A DNA stretch of 64,000 nucleotides from NCBI RefSeq assembly GCF_047730085.1, contig NZ_CP159830.1, forward strand, positions 1,736,001 to 1,800,000. The letters are read 5' to 3'. Of this stretch, positions 27,513-36,907 are shown piece after piece; positions within the stretch are counted from its first letter, which is position 1, and the number at the start of each line of letters is the position of its first letter. Position numbers and translations under genes: made by a program. This DNA is from Njordibacter sp937773555. Lineage in GTDB: Bacteria; Pseudomonadota; Gammaproteobacteria; Pseudomonadales; Balneatricaceae. The notes under the pieces were generated by a model. The model saw only the letters and a program-made list of their open reading frames with translations. It was not told the DNA's origin and did no database searches.

Positions 27513-29153
27513 ATGAACATAACAATAAAATCTCTTAAACTGCCCTTTCGGCGCCTTAAGTTAAAAAGCCGTATGATGCTCATTTTGGGCCTCATGGCGT
27601 TATTGCAAACCAGCATGCTTGGCTGGTTTACCATGCAATACCTCAGCCAATCACTAAGTGATGAAATAGGCCTTAAAACTTTGCATGTAGCTAAAACAAT
27701 AGCTGCAATGCCAGAAGTAGCCGCTGCAGTAAAAAATAATGATTCAGTTTACCTACAACCGCTAAGCCTTACTTTAGCAAAGCAAACTAATGCCCGATTT
27801 GTTGTTATTGGCAACCTGCAAGGCCTGCGCTTGGCCCACCCTAATACAGCAAAATTAGGTGCGTCTATGATGGATGACGACAACGATAATATTAGCCCTA
27901 CATTAAGCCAAGGCCGAGCAGTTATATCCAAGGCAGAAGGCAGTTTGGGTTGGTCAATGCGAGCGCGTGCTCCCATATTTGATGATAATGGCGAAGACAT
28001 CATTGGTCTGGTGTCTGTAGGTTATCTGCTAGACAGCATAGATACTGTGATCAATAGCTACCGCGCTACACTACTATGGGTGATTCTTGCGGGCTTTGGT
28101 TTTAGCCTTTTAACCGCTCTATGGTTTGCAAATCATTTTAAAAAAGCTATTTTTGGCCTTGAACCAGAGCAAATTGGGCAACTATACCAAGAGCGTAATG
28201 CCACTTTAGAGTCTGTTCGTGAAGGGATTATTACGACTAATGCGCAGGGCGAAGTGACCACCATAAATAAAGCCGCATTGCATTTTCTTGACCTCAGTAC
28301 TAAACAACAATGGCTGGGCCAAAATATTAGTACCATCATGCCAAACAGCCCCATGCTAAATAAACAAATAAGCAGTGCTGCCGAATTTGACCAAGAGGTA
28401 TGGTTTAACCACAAACCGTTTATCGTAAACCGACTACCCCTGCTGCACCAAACACAGGTAATTGGTTTAGTAGCCAGCTTTCGGCCTAAGGATGAATTGG
28501 AGTTAGTCAGTCAGCAGCTTAAGCATATGCAGCAGTATGCTGATAGCCTGCGAAGCCAGGCGCATGAATACACCAACAAACTTCATACCATTGCCGGATT
28601 AATACAAATTGGCGCATCAGATAAAGCGTTATCCTTGATCGGCCAAGAAAACCAAGCCCACCAAGTACTGATCAAACTACTCATGGATACAGTGCCTGAC
28701 GCGATTCTAGCAGGTTGTTTATTAGGTAAGTTTAATCGAGCTAAAGAACTAGGTTTAGAACTCTATATAGACCCTGAAAGCCATATGAGTGACCTTCCCC
28801 CTCATATACCCAGAGACCAATTGGTGAGTATGGTAGGTAATATTATTGATAACGCTATGGAAGCCTGCTTAATGGAAAAAGCCCGCGGCAAGCAGGTCTC
28901 TTTATCTATGACAGACTATGGTACCGACCTCATTTTTGAAATTGAAGACCAAGGCCCAGGTATTGACTCTGCACTACAAAGCTTAATTTTTACAAAGGGC
29001 TACAGCACCAAAAATGGAAAAGATCATGGTATTGGGCTTCATTTGGTGCAGAAACTTGCAGCTCGCCTTGGTGGCTACGTCGCAATGGAACATGTTGCTT
29101 TGGGTGGAAACTGCGTTACTATTAGCCTACCCAAACAGGCACCAAGCTTATGA
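27513..29153 (+). CDS. CitA/DcuS-type sensor histidine kinase
   Basis: 546-residue membrane kinase. First span about residues 20-43, an extracytoplasmic Cache/PAS sensor domain to about 180, second span about 183-206, a cytoplasmic PAS domain (about 225-330), then the SpoOB-type H-box HEYTNKLHTIAGLIQIG. The ATPase domain has NIIDNAMEACL, DQGPGID and HGIGLHLVQK. This architecture belongs to sensors of citrate and C4-dicarboxylates. Its start lies 157 bases from the divergent tctC, and its last bases overlap the response regulator (ATGA). It probably senses the tct substrate. Confidence 0.92.
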   Translation: MNITIKSLKLPFRRLKLKSRMMLILGLMALLQTSMLGWFTMQYLSQSLSDEIGLKTLHVAKTIAAMPEVAAAVKNNDSVYLQPLSLTLAKQTNARFVVIGNLQGLRLAHPNTAKLGASMMDDDNDNISPTLSQGRAVISKAEGSLGWSMRARAPIFDDNGEDIIGLVSVGYLLDSIDTVINSYRATLLWVILAGFGFSLLTALWFANHFKKAIFGLEPEQIGQLYQERNATLESVREGIITTNAQGEVTTINKAALHFLDLSTKQQWLGQNISTIMPNSPMLNKQISSAAEFDQEVWFNHKPFIVNRLPLLHQTQVIGLVASFRPKDELELVSQQLKHMQQYADSLRSQAHEYTNKLHTIAGLIQIGASDKALSLIGQENQAHQVLIKLLMDTVPDAILAGCLLGKFNRAKELGLELYIDPESHMSDLPPHIPRDQLVSMVGNIIDNAMEACLMEKARGKQVSLSMTDYGTDLIFEIEDQGPGIDSALQSLIFTKGYSTKNGKDHGIGLHLVQKLAARLGGYVAMEHVALGGNCVTISLPKQAPSL

Positions 29154-29842
29154 CACAGCAAAACTCAATACGCGTTGTCATCGCCGAAGATAACCCACAG
29201 AACGCCCTCATTCAACAGACTTACTTACAACGAATAGAAGGTTTTGAACTGGTAGGTATTGCTCACAGCATTGCCGATGCAGAAGCCTTAGTGGATATTT
29301 TTAAGCCTGACTTACTACTACTGGATGTGTACTTTCCCAGTGGAAATGGCATGCAGTTTCTGCGTCATTTACGAGCCAAAGATTGTGCCACAGACGTCAT
29401 TCTTATTACTGCAGCTAAAGAAGTAGACGTTCTTAAAGCAGCACTTCATGGTGGCGTATTTGATTATATTTTGAAGCCATTAGTATTTGAGCGGTTACAA
29501 ACTAGCTTGGCCAACTACTTACAGCATAATGAACGGCTTAAGACTGTTGCAGCTGTGGCTCAGACAGACTTGGATGACCTTATGCCTCGCCCAGCACAGA
29601 CTTCAAACCAAGCAAGTACCCGCCTGCCTAAAGGCATTGACGAGCTTACCCTAAACAACGTTTTGGACGTCATATCTAAACAAACTGAGGCCGTGAGCGC
29701 TGAGCAAATAGGTAACAATATTGGTGCAAGTCGAACCACCGCTAGGCGATATTTAGAATACTTAGTAGGGCTGCAAGACATTAGTGTGCAGATACATTAC
29801 GGCAGTGTTGGCCGTCCAGAGCGGCTATACAGGTCCACTTGA
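29150..29842 (+). CDS. CitB/DcuR-type response regulator
   Basis: 230-residue partner of the kinase. The receiver domain (about 8-125) has acidic residues in VVIAEDNPQ, the phospho-acceptor Asp in LLLLDVYFP, and the conserved Thr and Lys in ILITAAKE and DYILKPL. The C-terminal part carries the helix-turn-helix of the CitB family (VSAEQIGNNIGASRTTARRY, then GSVGRPERLY). The four-base overlap with the kinase gene indicates coupled translation. The likely target is the tctC promoter region. Confidence 0.92.
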   Translation: MTQQNSIRVVIAEDNPQNALIQQTYLQRIEGFELVGIAHSIADAEALVDIFKPDLLLLDVYFPSGNGMQFLRHLRAKDCATDVILITAAKEVDVLKAALHGGVFDYILKPLVFERLQTSLANYLQHNERLKTVAAVAQTDLDDLMPRPAQTSNQASTRLPKGIDELTLNNVLDVISKQTEAVSAEQIGNNIGASRTTARRYLEYLVGLQDISVQIHYGSVGRPERLYRST

Positions 29843-29960
29843 ATCTATACTTTTAAATGGCCAAACGCTCGGAGCAACCTAGTCATTTTACACAACACCG
29901 TGGATTTCGAAGGCCCAAACGGGTATGGTAATATCTCATTCATAACCCCTCTGAGAATTC

Positions 29961-30347
29961 ATGCCAACCAGCGAACCGAATACCCCCGACCTTATCCTAA
30001 GTACCAGAATCATCAACGCACGCCAAACTTGTGGTTTTACACAGGCACAATTGGCCCTGCGAATGGGCGTCAAAAAAAGCACCCTTGCAAACTGGGAGAC
30101 TAGCCACTCAAGCCCCAGAGCCAACAAATTGATAGAACTAGCAGGCATTTTAAATGTACCTGTTTTGTGGCTAATTGCCGGTGCTGATGCACCACCTGAG
30201 GTGTCTGCACCGGACCTAAGTGAGACATTAATGTTAGAGCAAAAGCTGGACAAAGCAGACTTGCTGATTAATGAACTATCTGCTCTGGTTTCTGACCTAC
30301 GCGGACATACCCGACGGGTGCAACGAGATATAGACGAAAGTTACTAA
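29961..30347 (+). CDS. XRE-family HTH transcriptional regulator
   Basis: 128-residue protein with a lambda-repressor-type helix-turn-helix in the first half (FTQAQLALRMGVKKSTLANW, then the PRANKLIELAGILNV helix) and a short helical tail that may mediate dimerisation. It sits alone between the two-component genes and the convergent fructokinase. Target unknown; it could autoregulate. Confidence 0.82.
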   Translation: MPTSEPNTPDLILSTRIINARQTCGFTQAQLALRMGVKKSTLANWETSHSSPRANKLIELAGILNVPVLWLIAGADAPPEVSAPDLSETLMLEQKLDKADLLINELSALVSDLRGHTRRVQRDIDESY

Positions 30348-30384
30348 CTCTAAAACCCTGCACTAAAGATGCTCGATACAGCCG

Positions 30385-31329
30385 CTAAAGCTCATTTAAC
30401 CATGGTGGGTTAGCGCCCTGTCGAGACACATTAATACCAGCAATCTGGGCTGCATAGGCTAGGCATTGCGTTAATTGTGTAGGGCTAATGTTTGCCACTG
30501 CTGTCTTAGACATGAGGCCTAGGTTAGCTAGCTTTGCCAGCATGCCTGCGTTGAAAGTATCTCCTGCCCCCACGGTGTCTATTACGCTCACTTGGGGAAC
30601 ATCTTGATGTACAGGCTCACCTGTAGATAAATAAGCTGTAGCACCATCGGCGCCCTTAGTGACCACAACAATGGCTTTACCAGTGCCACGTAACAACGCC
30701 ACTTGTTTGGATTCATTATGAGTGCTTCCTACCAACCAATCTAAATCTTCATCAGACACTTTAATAATATCTGCTACATCAACAAAGCTCTGCAAGCGTT
30801 GGCGATAAGCGTGTTCATTGCTGATAAAGTTTGTGCGTATATTAGGGTCTAATACAACCACCATATCTGCCGCATACTTCTGCGCTAAATCACAATACGC
30901 ATCAGCAGCGGGCTCATTAATTAAGCTGATGCCCCCAAAGTACAGGGCACTTAGGGCTTTGCCGTCATTTTTAAGGTTAGATAAGTTGGGCAGATCAGCA
31001 CGCTCTACAGAGCGACCTGCACTATTTTCATCATAAAACGTATAACTAGCATGACCTTGGTTAAGGGTTACGAAAGCTAACGTAGTGGGTGCATTGGAGC
31101 GCATTAAGTAAGATGTATCCACCTTACTATCAACCAACGCTTGGTTAAGCTGATGACCAAAGAGATCATTTGAAATCCCAGACAACATGCCTACTCGAAC
31201 ACCCAGGCGCCCAAGGCCAATGGCCGTGTTAAAAATGGCACCACCCACAAGCGGAACATAACTTAATTGGCCAGATTCTGATGACACTGGCACCATGTCA
31301 ATAAGGGCTTCACCACAACAAATAATCAA
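30385..31329 (-). CDS. mtlZ: PfkB-family carbohydrate kinase, probable fructokinase of polyol catabolism
   Basis: 314-residue ribokinase-fold enzyme. N-terminal IICCGEALIDMVP and GGAIFNTAIGLGRLG bind sugar, and the C-terminal VIDTVGAGDTFNAGML holds the anion hole and catalytic Asp. In Pseudomonas mannitol operons a PfkB fructokinase phosphorylates the fructose made by mannitol dehydrogenase. Here the gene is divergent from the transporter operon across a 346-base gap, which supports the same role. The symbol rests on that context. Confidence 0.85.
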   Translation of the reverse strand: MIICCGEALIDMVPVSSESGQLSYVPLVGGAIFNTAIGLGRLGVRVGMLSGISNDLFGHQLNQALVDSKVDTSYLMRSNAPTTLAFVTLNQGHASYTFYDENSAGRSVERADLPNLSNLKNDGKALSALYFGGISLINEPAADAYCDLAQKYAADMVVVLDPNIRTNFISNEHAYRQRLQSFVDVADIIKVSDEDLDWLVGSTHNESKQVALLRGTGKAIVVVTKGADGATAYLSTGEPVHQDVPQVSVIDTVGAGDTFNAGMLAKLANLGLMSKTAVANISPTQLTQCLAYAAQIAGINVSRQGANPPWLNEL

Positions 31330-31675
31330 AATTAATCCTTTTTTTTAACATCCCACATAACAACACAATAGTCCAAAAAATTCTCGTGAAGAAGTAAATT
31401 TTAGGGCTACACTTATGTTCACACAAGCCCTATAAGACTTCATTTTAAGACAATACTATATTGCTTAGTTAGTGTTGAATTTATACTAATTTGCAGCTAT
31501 CTTGTATTAATTACGTAAAAACATCAAAAAAGTACCAGTATTTGAAAAATTTGTACTGTTTTACAAACCCTTTGAGAAGTTATTGTTTCATTAAGCGTAG
31601 CAAAAAAATTACTGCGCTGTTTAAACCAGTAGAACCATAAATAAAAAAACCGAGATTTATCTCTGGAGAAATACT
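31330..31675. promoter_or_regulatory. Divergent promoter region between fructokinase and the polyol transporter operon
   Basis: AT-rich 346 bases. An inverted repeat AGTAC (31531-31535) / GTACT (31553-31557) around a TTTGAAAAATTT core is a candidate activator site. AraC-type MtlR, encoded downstream, is the expected regulator. GGAG at 31664-31667 is the ribosome-binding site of mtlE. No gene is seen in the gap. Confidence 0.4.
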
Positions 31676-32986
31676 ATGAAAATTTTGAAGATGTCAGCGA
31701 TTGCTGTAGCAGTCACAATGAGCTGTGTTTCCACAGCCCAGGCAGCTGATTTAACGATTGCCACTGTAAATAATGGCCATATGATTGAAATGCAAAAGCT
31801 AACCGGACATTTTGAAAAGGCTAACCCTGGCATTAATGTAAATTGGGTTACTCTTGATGAAGGCACATTGCGTTCTCGTGTAACAACTGACATTGCAACT
31901 AAGGGTGGCCAGTTCGATGTTATGACTATTGGTATGTATGAAGCGCCTATGTGGGGCGCTAAAGGTTGGTTAGAAGCATTAGATTTTGATGCTAGCTACG
32001 ATGTAGATGATATTTTACCAGCAATGCGCGGTGGCCTATCTCACGGTGGCAACCTTTACGCTGCACCATTCTACGGTGAAAGTTCAATGATCATGTACCG
32101 TAAGGACTTGATGGATGCTGCTGGCATGACAATGCCTGACAACCCAACTTGGGGGCATATTGAAGACGCTGCTGCGGCAATGACTGACAAAGACAATGGT
32201 GTTTACGGCATTTGTCTTCGTGGCAAGCCAGGTTGGGGCGACAACATGGCATTCATCACTACTTTGGCTAACTCGTTTGGTGCACAGTGGTTTGACATGG
32301 ATAAGAAGCCTCAGTTGGATTCTCCTGCATGGAACCACGCCGTTAACTTCTACGTTGATTTGCTAACTAACTATGGCCCTCCGGGATCTTCTGGTAACAG
32401 CTTCAACGAAATTCTAGCACTAACCAACGCTGGCAAGTGTGGCATGTGGATTGACGCTACTATCGCAGCTTCTTTCGTATCTGACCCATCACAGTCATCA
32501 GTTGCAGAGCATATGGCTTTCGCACAATCTCCTGTTGCCGTTACTCACCGTGGCGCTAACTGGCTCTGGGCATGGGCATTAGCAGTACCTGCCGGAACTC
32601 AGCAGTCTGCAGAAGCTCAAGCATTTGTTCAGTGGGCTACATCTAAGGAATACATCGAACTAGTTGCAGCGACTAACGGTTGGGCATCTGTACCTACTGG
32701 AACTCGTAGCTCTACTTATGCTAACAAGAACTTTACTGACGCTGCAGTATTTGCTGACGCTGAGCTAAAGGCTATCTTGTCTGCTGATCCAAGCAACTCT
32801 ACTCAAGCTCCTAGCCCATTCAAAGGTGTTCAGTTTCAGGCAATTCCTGAGTTTGCTGATATTGCTGGCGCAGTTGGCCAACAATTATCTGCTGCTCTAG
32901 CTGGTGATATCACTGTTGAAGAAGCACTTGCTGAATCACAAAAAGCCGCTGATCGCGCTATGCGTAAGGCTAAGTACTACAAGTAA
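31676..32986 (+). CDS. mtlE: Polyol (mannitol/sorbitol) ABC transporter substrate-binding protein
   Basis: Periplasmic binding protein of 436 residues with a signal peptide ending at STAQAAD. Family features include TIATVNNGHMIEMQKL at the mature N-terminus, WVTLDEGTLRSRVTTDIATK and YGESSMIMYRKDLMDAAG. It leads an operon with two permeases and an ATPase next to a mannitol dehydrogenase, matching the SmoE/MtlE set for mannitol, sorbitol and arabitol. A terminator-like hairpin follows it. The exact polyol is not readable from the sequence. Confidence 0.92.
   Translation: MKILKMSAIAVAVTMSCVSTAQAADLTIATVNNGHMIEMQKLTGHFEKANPGINVNWVTLDEGTLRSRVTTDIATKGGQFDVMTIGMYEAPMWGAKGWLEALDFDASYDVDDILPAMRGGLSHGGNLYAAPFYGESSMIMYRKDLMDAAGMTMPDNPTWGHIEDAAAAMTDKDNGVYGICLRGKPGWGDNMAFITTLANSFGAQWFDMDKKPQLDSPAWNHAVNFYVDLLTNYGPPGSSGNSFNEILALTNAGKCGMWIDATIAASFVSDPSQSSVAEHMAFAQSPVAVTHRGANWLWAWALAVPAGTQQSAEAQAFVQWATSKEYIELVAATNGWASVPTGTRSSTYANKNFTDAAVFADAELKAILSADPSNSTQAPSPFKGVQFQAIPEFADIAGAVGQQLSAALAGDITVEEALAESQKAADRAMRKAKYYK
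31777..31797 (+). repeat. 21-base exact repeat, copy 1 (inside mtlE)
   Basis: This segment, coding for the HMIEMQK part of mtlE near the mature N-terminus, recurs exactly at 39372-39392 in noncoding DNA beyond the polyol operon. See the second copy for the interpretation. Confidence 0.9.
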
Positions 32987-33013
32987 TTGGTCCTAAGTTA
33001 TTACCCGTAGTAC

Positions 33014-33059
33014 AAAACAGGGCCTTAAGTGCATTTACCTAAGGCCCTGTTTTCTTTCT
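33014..33059 (+). terminator. Intra-operon terminator/attenuator after mtlE
   Basis: A 14-base stem, AAAACAGGGCCTTA (33014-33027) with TAAGGCCCTGTTTT (33040-33053), 12-base loop, followed by a T-rich CTTTCTT. It lies between mtlE and mtlF and should reduce permease expression relative to the binding protein. Confidence 0.85.
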
Positions 33060-33088
33060 TCTAACACACCGAAATTATAATCAATATT

Positions 33089-33988
33089 ATGAATTCCCAA
33101 TCAAACATATCAACTCAAGTTCAGCACAAATGGTTAAACGTGGTTAACCTTTTAAAAGCACCATCGATCATTTTGCTACTTGTTTGGATGATTGTGCCCC
33201 TAAGTATGACCGTGTACTACTCGTTTGTTGAGTACAATTTACTTTATCCTGGGCCAAAGTTATTTATCGGTTTAGAAAACTACAGCTACTTTTCTACTGA
33301 CTCTGCCTTTTTCCCTGCCTTATTCAATACCTTAGTTCTAGTTGGCTCTGTACTGACCATTACCGTTGTGCTGGGCCTCGCTCTTGCTTTGTTAGTTAAT
33401 CAGCCATTTTTTGGACGTGGCGTCGTCCGTGTGCTGTTAATTTCTCCATTTTTTATTATGCCAACAGTTAATGCGTTAATCTGGAAAAACATGATGATGG
33501 ATCCTAACTATGGGATCTTTTCTGTCATCGCTGATTTTTTCAATGTTGTGCCCATTAACTTCTTAGAAGACTTGCCGCTGGCGTCAATCATCCTAATGGT
33601 GAGCTGGCAGTGGACACCTTTTGCCCTACTTATATTTATGACATCACTGCAGTCGCAAGATACAGAACAAAAAGAAGCAGCCCAGCTTGATGGGGCTGGA
33701 TTTTGGTCTATTTTTCGTTTTCTTACCCTGCCTCACCTTGCAAGGCCAATCGCTATTGTAGTGATGATTCAGACCATTTTTCACCTCTCCTTATTTGCGG
33801 AAATTTTTGTGACCACAGGTGGCGGACCAGGTTTTGCCAGCACCAACTTGGCATGGCTAATTTATCGACAAGCCTTCCTTGCTTTTGATGTGGGTGTTGC
33901 TTCAGCCGGTGGCGTATTTGCTATTATTTTAGCCAATATAGTGGCTTTTTTCTTAATCAGAGCCGTTGGCAAAAATCTAACGGAATAA
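33089..33988 (+). CDS. mtlF: Polyol ABC transporter permease, MalF-type
   Basis: Inner-membrane permease of 299 residues with six predicted spans. The EAA loop that docks the ATPase is EAAQLDGAGFWSIFRFLTLP. N-terminal spans start near residue 25, and the protein ends in a long hydrophobic span. It is followed three bases later by mtlG. Confidence 0.92.
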   Translation: MNSQSNISTQVQHKWLNVVNLLKAPSIILLLVWMIVPLSMTVYYSFVEYNLLYPGPKLFIGLENYSYFSTDSAFFPALFNTLVLVGSVLTITVVLGLALALLVNQPFFGRGVVRVLLISPFFIMPTVNALIWKNMMMDPNYGIFSVIADFFNVVPINFLEDLPLASIILMVSWQWTPFALLIFMTSLQSQDTEQKEAAQLDGAGFWSIFRFLTLPHLARPIAIVVMIQTIFHLSLFAEIFVTTGGGPGFASTNLAWLIYRQAFLAFDVGVASAGGVFAIILANIVAFFLIRAVGKNLTE

Positions 33989-33991
33989 CCT

Positions 33992-34828
33992 ATGATGTTA
34001 AATATCTCTCAACGTAAAACTGTTAAACATTGGGCCACTGGTTTATTTGCTTGGTTGGTTGCTTTAATACTGTTTTTCCCTATTTTGTGGATGATAATGA
34101 CTAGCTTTAAAACTGAGCTACAAGCAATCTCTCAGCCACCATTGCTATTTTGGGAAACAACATTTGATAACTACATTCTTATCCAAGAACGTAGTGATTA
34201 TCTTAAGTATGCTTTCAATTCTTTATATACGTCTGTGGGTGGCACATTGCTTGCGCTTATTATTGCAGTGCCAAGTGCTTATGCAATGGCTTTTTTCCCT
34301 GGAAAATACACTAAAGATATTTTGTTATGGATGCTTTCCACCAAAATGTTACCCGCTGTAGGTGTTTTAATTCCAATTTATATGATTACTCAAATGGGAG
34401 GCTTGTTAGATAGCATTTATCCTTTAATCCTGATTTTTGCACTAATGAACCTACCTATTATCATGTGGATGCTGTTCACTTACTTCAAGGAAATTCCTAA
34501 AGAAATTCTTGAAGCCGCCCGAATGGACGGTGCAACCACCCGCGACGAACTTCGTCATATAGTAATGCCACTGTCTTGGGGTGGAATTGCTTCTGCTGGC
34601 TTATTGTCATTAATTTTATGTTGGAATGAAGCCTTTTGGTCCATTCAGCTTACTGCCTCAGACGCGGGAACATTAGCAGCACTCATCGCCTCTTACTCTA
34701 GCCCAGAAGGCCTATTTTGGGCCAAAGTTTCAGCTGCATCTACAATGGCTTGTGCACCAATTATCGTGTTTGGCTGGTTCTGCCAAAAGCAATTGGTACA
34801 GGGTCTAACTTTTGGTGCGGTGAAATAA
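33992..34828 (+). CDS. mtlG: Polyol ABC transporter permease, MalG-type
   Basis: Second inner-membrane permease, 278 residues, six spans, EAA loop EAARMDGATTRDELRHIVMP. The N-terminal FPILWMIMTSFKTELQA is the usual MalG-type opening. It is separated by nine bases from the ATPase gene, so mtlF, mtlG and mtlK form one tightly packed unit. Confidence 0.92.
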   Translation: MMLNISQRKTVKHWATGLFAWLVALILFFPILWMIMTSFKTELQAISQPPLLFWETTFDNYILIQERSDYLKYAFNSLYTSVGGTLLALIIAVPSAYAMAFFPGKYTKDILLWMLSTKMLPAVGVLIPIYMITQMGGLLDSIYPLILIFALMNLPIIMWMLFTYFKEIPKEILEAARMDGATTRDELRHIVMPLSWGGIASAGLLSLILCWNEAFWSIQLTASDAGTLAALIASYSSPEGLFWAKVSAASTMACAPIIVFGWFCQKQLVQGLTFGAVK

Positions 34829-34837
34829 GGAATTATA

Positions 34838-35905
34838 ATGTCTACTTTAAATATCTCTGCATTACACAAACATTTTGACGATTTCCACGCTATTCGTGGC
34901 ATAAACTTAAACATAGAGGAAGGTGAATTTGTCGTATTTGTGGGCCCTTCAGGCTGTGGTAAATCTACCCTACTGCGTTTAATTGCAGGTTTGGAAGACG
35001 TTAGCGGCGGTAATATATCTTTAGGTGATCGCGACATCACCGAGGTGCCAGCTGCTCAGCGGGATTTAGCTATGGTGTTCCAATCCTACGCACTTTACCC
35101 GCACATGAATGTGGCGGAAAATATGTCTTTTTCGCTGCGCCTAGCAGGCGCAAGCAAAGAAGAAATCGCCAAAAAAGTGGCTGACACAGCTGCCATCTTA
35201 CAACTTGAGAAACTGCTTGATCGCAAGCCCAAGGCATTGTCTGGTGGGCAACGACAGCGTGTAGCAATTGGCCGAGCCATAGTGCGGCATCCATCGGTAT
35301 TTTTGTTTGATGAGCCACTGTCTAACCTAGACGCGGCGCTGCGTGTGCAAATGCGCCAAGAGCTAGCTGCACTGCACCAGCGCCTTAAAGCCACTATGAT
35401 TTATGTCACCCACGATCAAGTTGAGGCTATGACCCTAGCGGATAAAGTAGTCATTCTTAATGCAGGCCAAGTGGAACAAGTGGGTACGCCCATGGAGGTG
35501 TATTACAACCCAGAAAGCCGCTTTGTAGCTGAGTTTATTGGCACACCTAAAATGAACTTCTTCCCCATGGACGACTTAGTAACCAACTATTTAAACAACA
35601 ACCCTAAGGTAGACCGAAATCTTGAAGCTGCGGCATGGATTGGTGCGCGACCAGAATCAATCATGCTTGATAAGAAAGGCATGTTTGGCACTGTGACTTT
35701 AATCGAGCGCCTAGGTGCAGAAACGTTAGTTTACCTAAACTACTGCGACCAGTACCAAGTTGCTATTCGTGCTTCAAGTCTAGCACCAGTTGAGCTGGGC
35801 GAAACCATAGAATTTGGTTTAGATTTAGAACAAGTGCACAGTTTTGATGACCAAGGTAACCGCCTTAGCCCAGCGATTACTGGCGATCTAATTAAGGCAT
35901 TATAA
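34838..35905 (+). CDS. mtlK: Polyol ABC transporter ATP-binding protein
   Basis: 355-residue MalK/UgpC-type ATPase. Walker A GPSGCGKST, Q-loop VFQSYALYPHM, signature LSGGQRQRVAIGRA, Walker B VFLFDEPLSNLD and the H-loop in YVTHDQVEAM are all intact. The C-terminal TOBE regulatory domain includes ARPESIML and the RLGAETLVYL segment. It powers uptake through MtlFG. Confidence 0.95.
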   Translation: MSTLNISALHKHFDDFHAIRGINLNIEEGEFVVFVGPSGCGKSTLLRLIAGLEDVSGGNISLGDRDITEVPAAQRDLAMVFQSYALYPHMNVAENMSFSLRLAGASKEEIAKKVADTAAILQLEKLLDRKPKALSGGQRQRVAIGRAIVRHPSVFLFDEPLSNLDAALRVQMRQELAALHQRLKATMIYVTHDQVEAMTLADKVVILNAGQVEQVGTPMEVYYNPESRFVAEFIGTPKMNFFPMDDLVTNYLNNNPKVDRNLEAAAWIGARPESIMLDKKGMFGTVTLIERLGAETLVYLNYCDQYQVAIRASSLAPVELGETIEFGLDLEQVHSFDDQGNRLSPAITGDLIKAL

Positions 35906-35945
35906 GCTGATGTAGTTTTTTGTCGTATTTTCGGAAGAATTGAGT

Positions 35946-36860
35946 ATGAAAACAGATACGTTTAATCAGGTTGAAATCATTGAAAATGTAGATGATGGTA
36001 TTTATTACTTGGAACACGGCTGGCCTTCCGATTTAATCCGCTGGCATGCCCACGCACCCTACGAGCTGCACTTAATAGTGAGTACGCACGGCAAGGTATT
36101 TATAGGCGATCACATTGGCCGGTATAAACCGGGCCAACTAATTCTTGTAGGGCCCCATGTGCCTCACAATTGGGTCACTAATAAAGACGAGCCGGGCCCC
36201 GTGGCACTGCGTGATATGGTGGTCGTATTTTCCCATAAATCAATGGATCACATGCTTCAAGGGTTTAACGAAATTCAAGAACTGATGTCCATGTTCGAGT
36301 TATCTCATTCGGGAGTTGAATTTGTTGACTTTGACCTGTCTCTAGCCATGGACCTATTTGGCAAAATACGTGATACATCAGGCATGGATCGGTTTTTGGC
36401 GTTTATGCAGTTGTTAGCAGAGTTGAAGTCTTGGCCACACAAACGTACATTGTCTACTGCAAAAATCATCTCTCCATTAACCACCTCTGCAGCAAATAAA
36501 ATTAATGAAGTGGTGCAATATATTGCAGATCACTATCAAGAAAATTTATCTCTTGGGAAAATGTCAGCCATGCTTAACATGAGCGAGAGCGCCTTTTCGC
36601 GGCACTTTGCCAAATCTACTGGGAATAAATTTGTTGAATTTGTTAACCGAGTGCGTATAGGTAGAGCATGCATTCAATTGGCTGAGACTAATGACCAGAT
36701 TTCAGCCATTTGTTTTGACGTTGGATTCAACAACATCACCAACTTTAACCGTCACTTCGTTAAGCTTAAAGGCAAAACACCTGGCGAGTACCGACGTATT
36801 ATCCAAACCAATTTGGGCAAAGATCAATCGATCGTAAAACCAACAATAGCGATGCCTTAG
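35946..36860 (+). CDS. mtlR: AraC-family activator of the polyol operon
   Basis: 304-residue regulator. The N-terminal cupin-like sensing domain holds HAHAPYELHLIVS and KPGQLILVGPHVPHNW. The C-terminal pair of helix-turn-helix motifs includes LSLGKMSAMLNMSESAFSRH and ISAICFDVGFNNITNFNRHF. The ATG at 35946 follows GGAAG; an in-frame TTG lies two codons upstream. Its place inside the operon between transporter and dehydrogenase resembles mtlR of Pseudomonas, where it activates in response to polyols. Confidence 0.88.
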   Translation: MKTDTFNQVEIIENVDDGIYYLEHGWPSDLIRWHAHAPYELHLIVSTHGKVFIGDHIGRYKPGQLILVGPHVPHNWVTNKDEPGPVALRDMVVVFSHKSMDHMLQGFNEIQELMSMFELSHSGVEFVDFDLSLAMDLFGKIRDTSGMDRFLAFMQLLAELKSWPHKRTLSTAKIISPLTTSAANKINEVVQYIADHYQENLSLGKMSAMLNMSESAFSRHFAKSTGNKFVEFVNRVRIGRACIQLAETNDQISAICFDVGFNNITNFNRHFVKLKGKTPGEYRRIIQTNLGKDQSIVKPTIAMP

Positions 36861-36907
36861 CCTGCGATACCTAACAAAGACACTAGAGAACTACAAAGAT
36901 ACTCACT

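Noticed and set aside
34693..35394. Minus-strand open frames within mtlG and mtlK
   Set aside because: Shadow frames opposite conserved ABC transporter genes.
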